Positions 33,623-34,485 of a stretch of 34,485 nt of DNA are shown here, piece by piece. The translations under genes and the position numbers were made by a program. Under the pieces are notes generated by a model. It saw nothing but the letters and a program-made list of their open reading frames with translations. It did not search any database and had not been told where the DNA came from. Each line of letters starts with the position of its first letter. Position 1 is the stretch's first letter. This DNA comes from Strigomonas culicis. Taxonomy: Eukaryota > Euglenozoa > Kinetoplastea > Trypanosomatida > Trypanosomatidae. The stretch is from NCBI GenBank assembly GCA_000482145.1, contig AUXH01000151.1, forward strand, positions 1 to 34,485. The letters are read 5' to 3'.

Positions 33623-34485
33623 CTAGTGCCCGCGGCGCCGCTCCCGTCGGTGGCACTCCCCGCACCACACCTCCACCGGCTCCGCCCGCCGCCGCTTCTC
33701 GCCCCCTGCGGCGGCGGCCGGCGCCTCGCCGTCGAGCGGCACCGCGTCGAGCGCCGTGTCATAGTCCTCCAGCCCGACCACGAGGCAGCGGTCCGCGCCG
33801 GCGAGCAGCGCGCACGAGAAGTGGAAGTGGCGGCCGCAGCGCGCGGCGCGCTCGCAGGGCCGCAGCGCCACGCGCGGCAGCCCCGGCCCCTCGCGCTCGC
33901 ACAGGTGGCAGCGCGGGGCCACCGCCGGCTCCGCGGCCGGCGGCAGGCCGGCGACGAGCCGCGTGAGGGCGGCGAGGGGCGACGGCGGCCCGCCGGCGAG
34001 CGCCACGAGGTGCGGCAGCACGTGCGGCGTGCGCCGCCGTTGCGCACCGAAGAGGGCGCTAGTGTACGTCTGGAGGACATCCGCCCACGCGAGGCAGTTG
34101 TGGTGCGCGACCGCGTCGCGCCACGCGGCGCGCGGCTGCGGCGGCCGCGCGACGCGCACGGCCCACAGCGGCCCCAGCAGCTCGCCCAGCTGCGCCTCCG
34201 TCAGCGCGGCCAGCTCGTCGCGCGCGCAGCCGGCGGTCGGGCTCGCCAGCAGCGCGCGCAGGTAGCCGCGGACGGACTGGCGGTCCATGATGTCCAGCCC
34301 GCACAGCGCGCACAGCCCGCGCAGGTGCACGACCGTCGGGCTGGCGCTGTCCCGCCCCCGCACCGCCGGCGGCACCAGCTGGCACACCCACGCGCCCTCC
34401 GCCGGGAGCGGCGGCGTCGCCCCGCGCCGCGCAAGATCCGGCGTCTCGCCGCCGGGCTGTGTCGCCGCGGCGGTTGGCGGCGGCG
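33623..34485 (-). CDS. Zinc-finger (PHD-like) protein, C-terminal part (cut by the right window edge)
   Basis: The last 286 residues are visible; the frame is open to the right edge, so the N-terminus is missing. Two Cys clusters stand out. The first is LRGLCALCGLDI. The second, toward the C-terminus, is CHLCEREGPG, then LRPCERAARCGRHFHFSCALLAG and, after a low-complexity insert, VWCGECHRRE. The order C-x2-C, C-x4-C, H-x2-C and a final W-C-x2-C resembles a PHD or extended-PHD zinc finger, a fold that often reads histone H3 tails. Between the clusters is a helical region containing WRDAVAHHNCLAWADVLQTYT. The adjacent H2A.Z gene makes a chromatin role tempting, but gene neighbours in these genomes are not functionally linked as a rule. 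RING-like or other treble-clef zinc binding is possible too. Confidence 0.6.
   Translation of the reverse strand, partial: PPPTAAATQPGGETPDLARRGATPPLPAEGAWVCQLVPPAVRGRDSASPTVVHLRGLCALCGLDIMDRQSVRGYLRALLASPTAGCARDELAALTEAQLGELLGPLWAVRVARPPQPRAAWRDAVAHHNCLAWADVLQTYTSALFGAQRRRTPHVLPHLVALAGGPPSPLAALTRLVAGLPPAAEPAVAPRCHLCEREGPGLPRVALRPCERAARCGRHFHFSCALLAGADRCLVVGLEDYDTALDAVPLDGEAPAAAAGGEKRRRAEPVEVWCGECHRRERRRGH

Overview
The window reads as a piece of a trypanosomatid (kinetoplastid) nuclear chromosome. All 16 genes I can support lie on the minus strand, head to tail, with no visible introns. Each is a very GC-rich coding block with G/C at most third codon positions, separated by AT-rich, low-complexity spacers of about 0.36-1.4 kb. 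On the sense strand many spacers carry pyrimidine tracts followed by an AG shortly before the next ATG. That is the layout expected for polycistronic transcription resolved by spliced-leader trans-splicing and polyadenylation. A receptor-type adenylate cyclase ectodomain, a histone H2A.Z with a long basic tail, a bacterial-type peptidase T and a cystathionine beta-synthase without regulatory domains fit this group. From memory, Leishmania chromosome 17 carries adenylate cyclase, peptidase T, CBS and H2A.Z genes, so conserved synteny is likely, but I could not test it. I cannot name the genus.

In order of transcription (right to left): a partial zinc-finger (PHD-like) protein at the right edge; histone H2A.Z; the 24-kDa [2Fe-2S] subunit of mitochondrial complex I; a low-complexity protein of unknown function broken by a one-base frameshift; cystathionine beta-synthase; a BTB-RCC1 repeat protein; a WD40 protein with an N-terminal acylation motif; a kinesin-9-like protein with a degenerate motor; CFAP206, a radial-spoke-base protein; peptidase T; a secretory-pathway protein with a thioredoxin-like segment; EMC2; a CEP120-like coiled-coil protein; an unrecognised 497-residue protein; a secreted nucleoside-hydrolase-like protein that has lost its catalytic motifs; and a receptor-type adenylate cyclase cut by the left edge.

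The genes do not form one pathway, as is normal for a kinetoplastid transcription unit. There is still a local concentration of flagellar or basal-body candidates: kinesin-9 and CFAP206 side by side, with the CEP120-like gene a few genes on. The left end places two surface or secreted proteins next to each other. I found no tRNA or rRNA gene, transposon, CRISPR array or strand-switch region. The most interesting items are the two apparent pseudoenzymes (kinesin-9-like and nucleoside-hydrolase-like), the frameshift in a six-C run, and a cluster of three perfect hairpins in the spacer after peptidase T.
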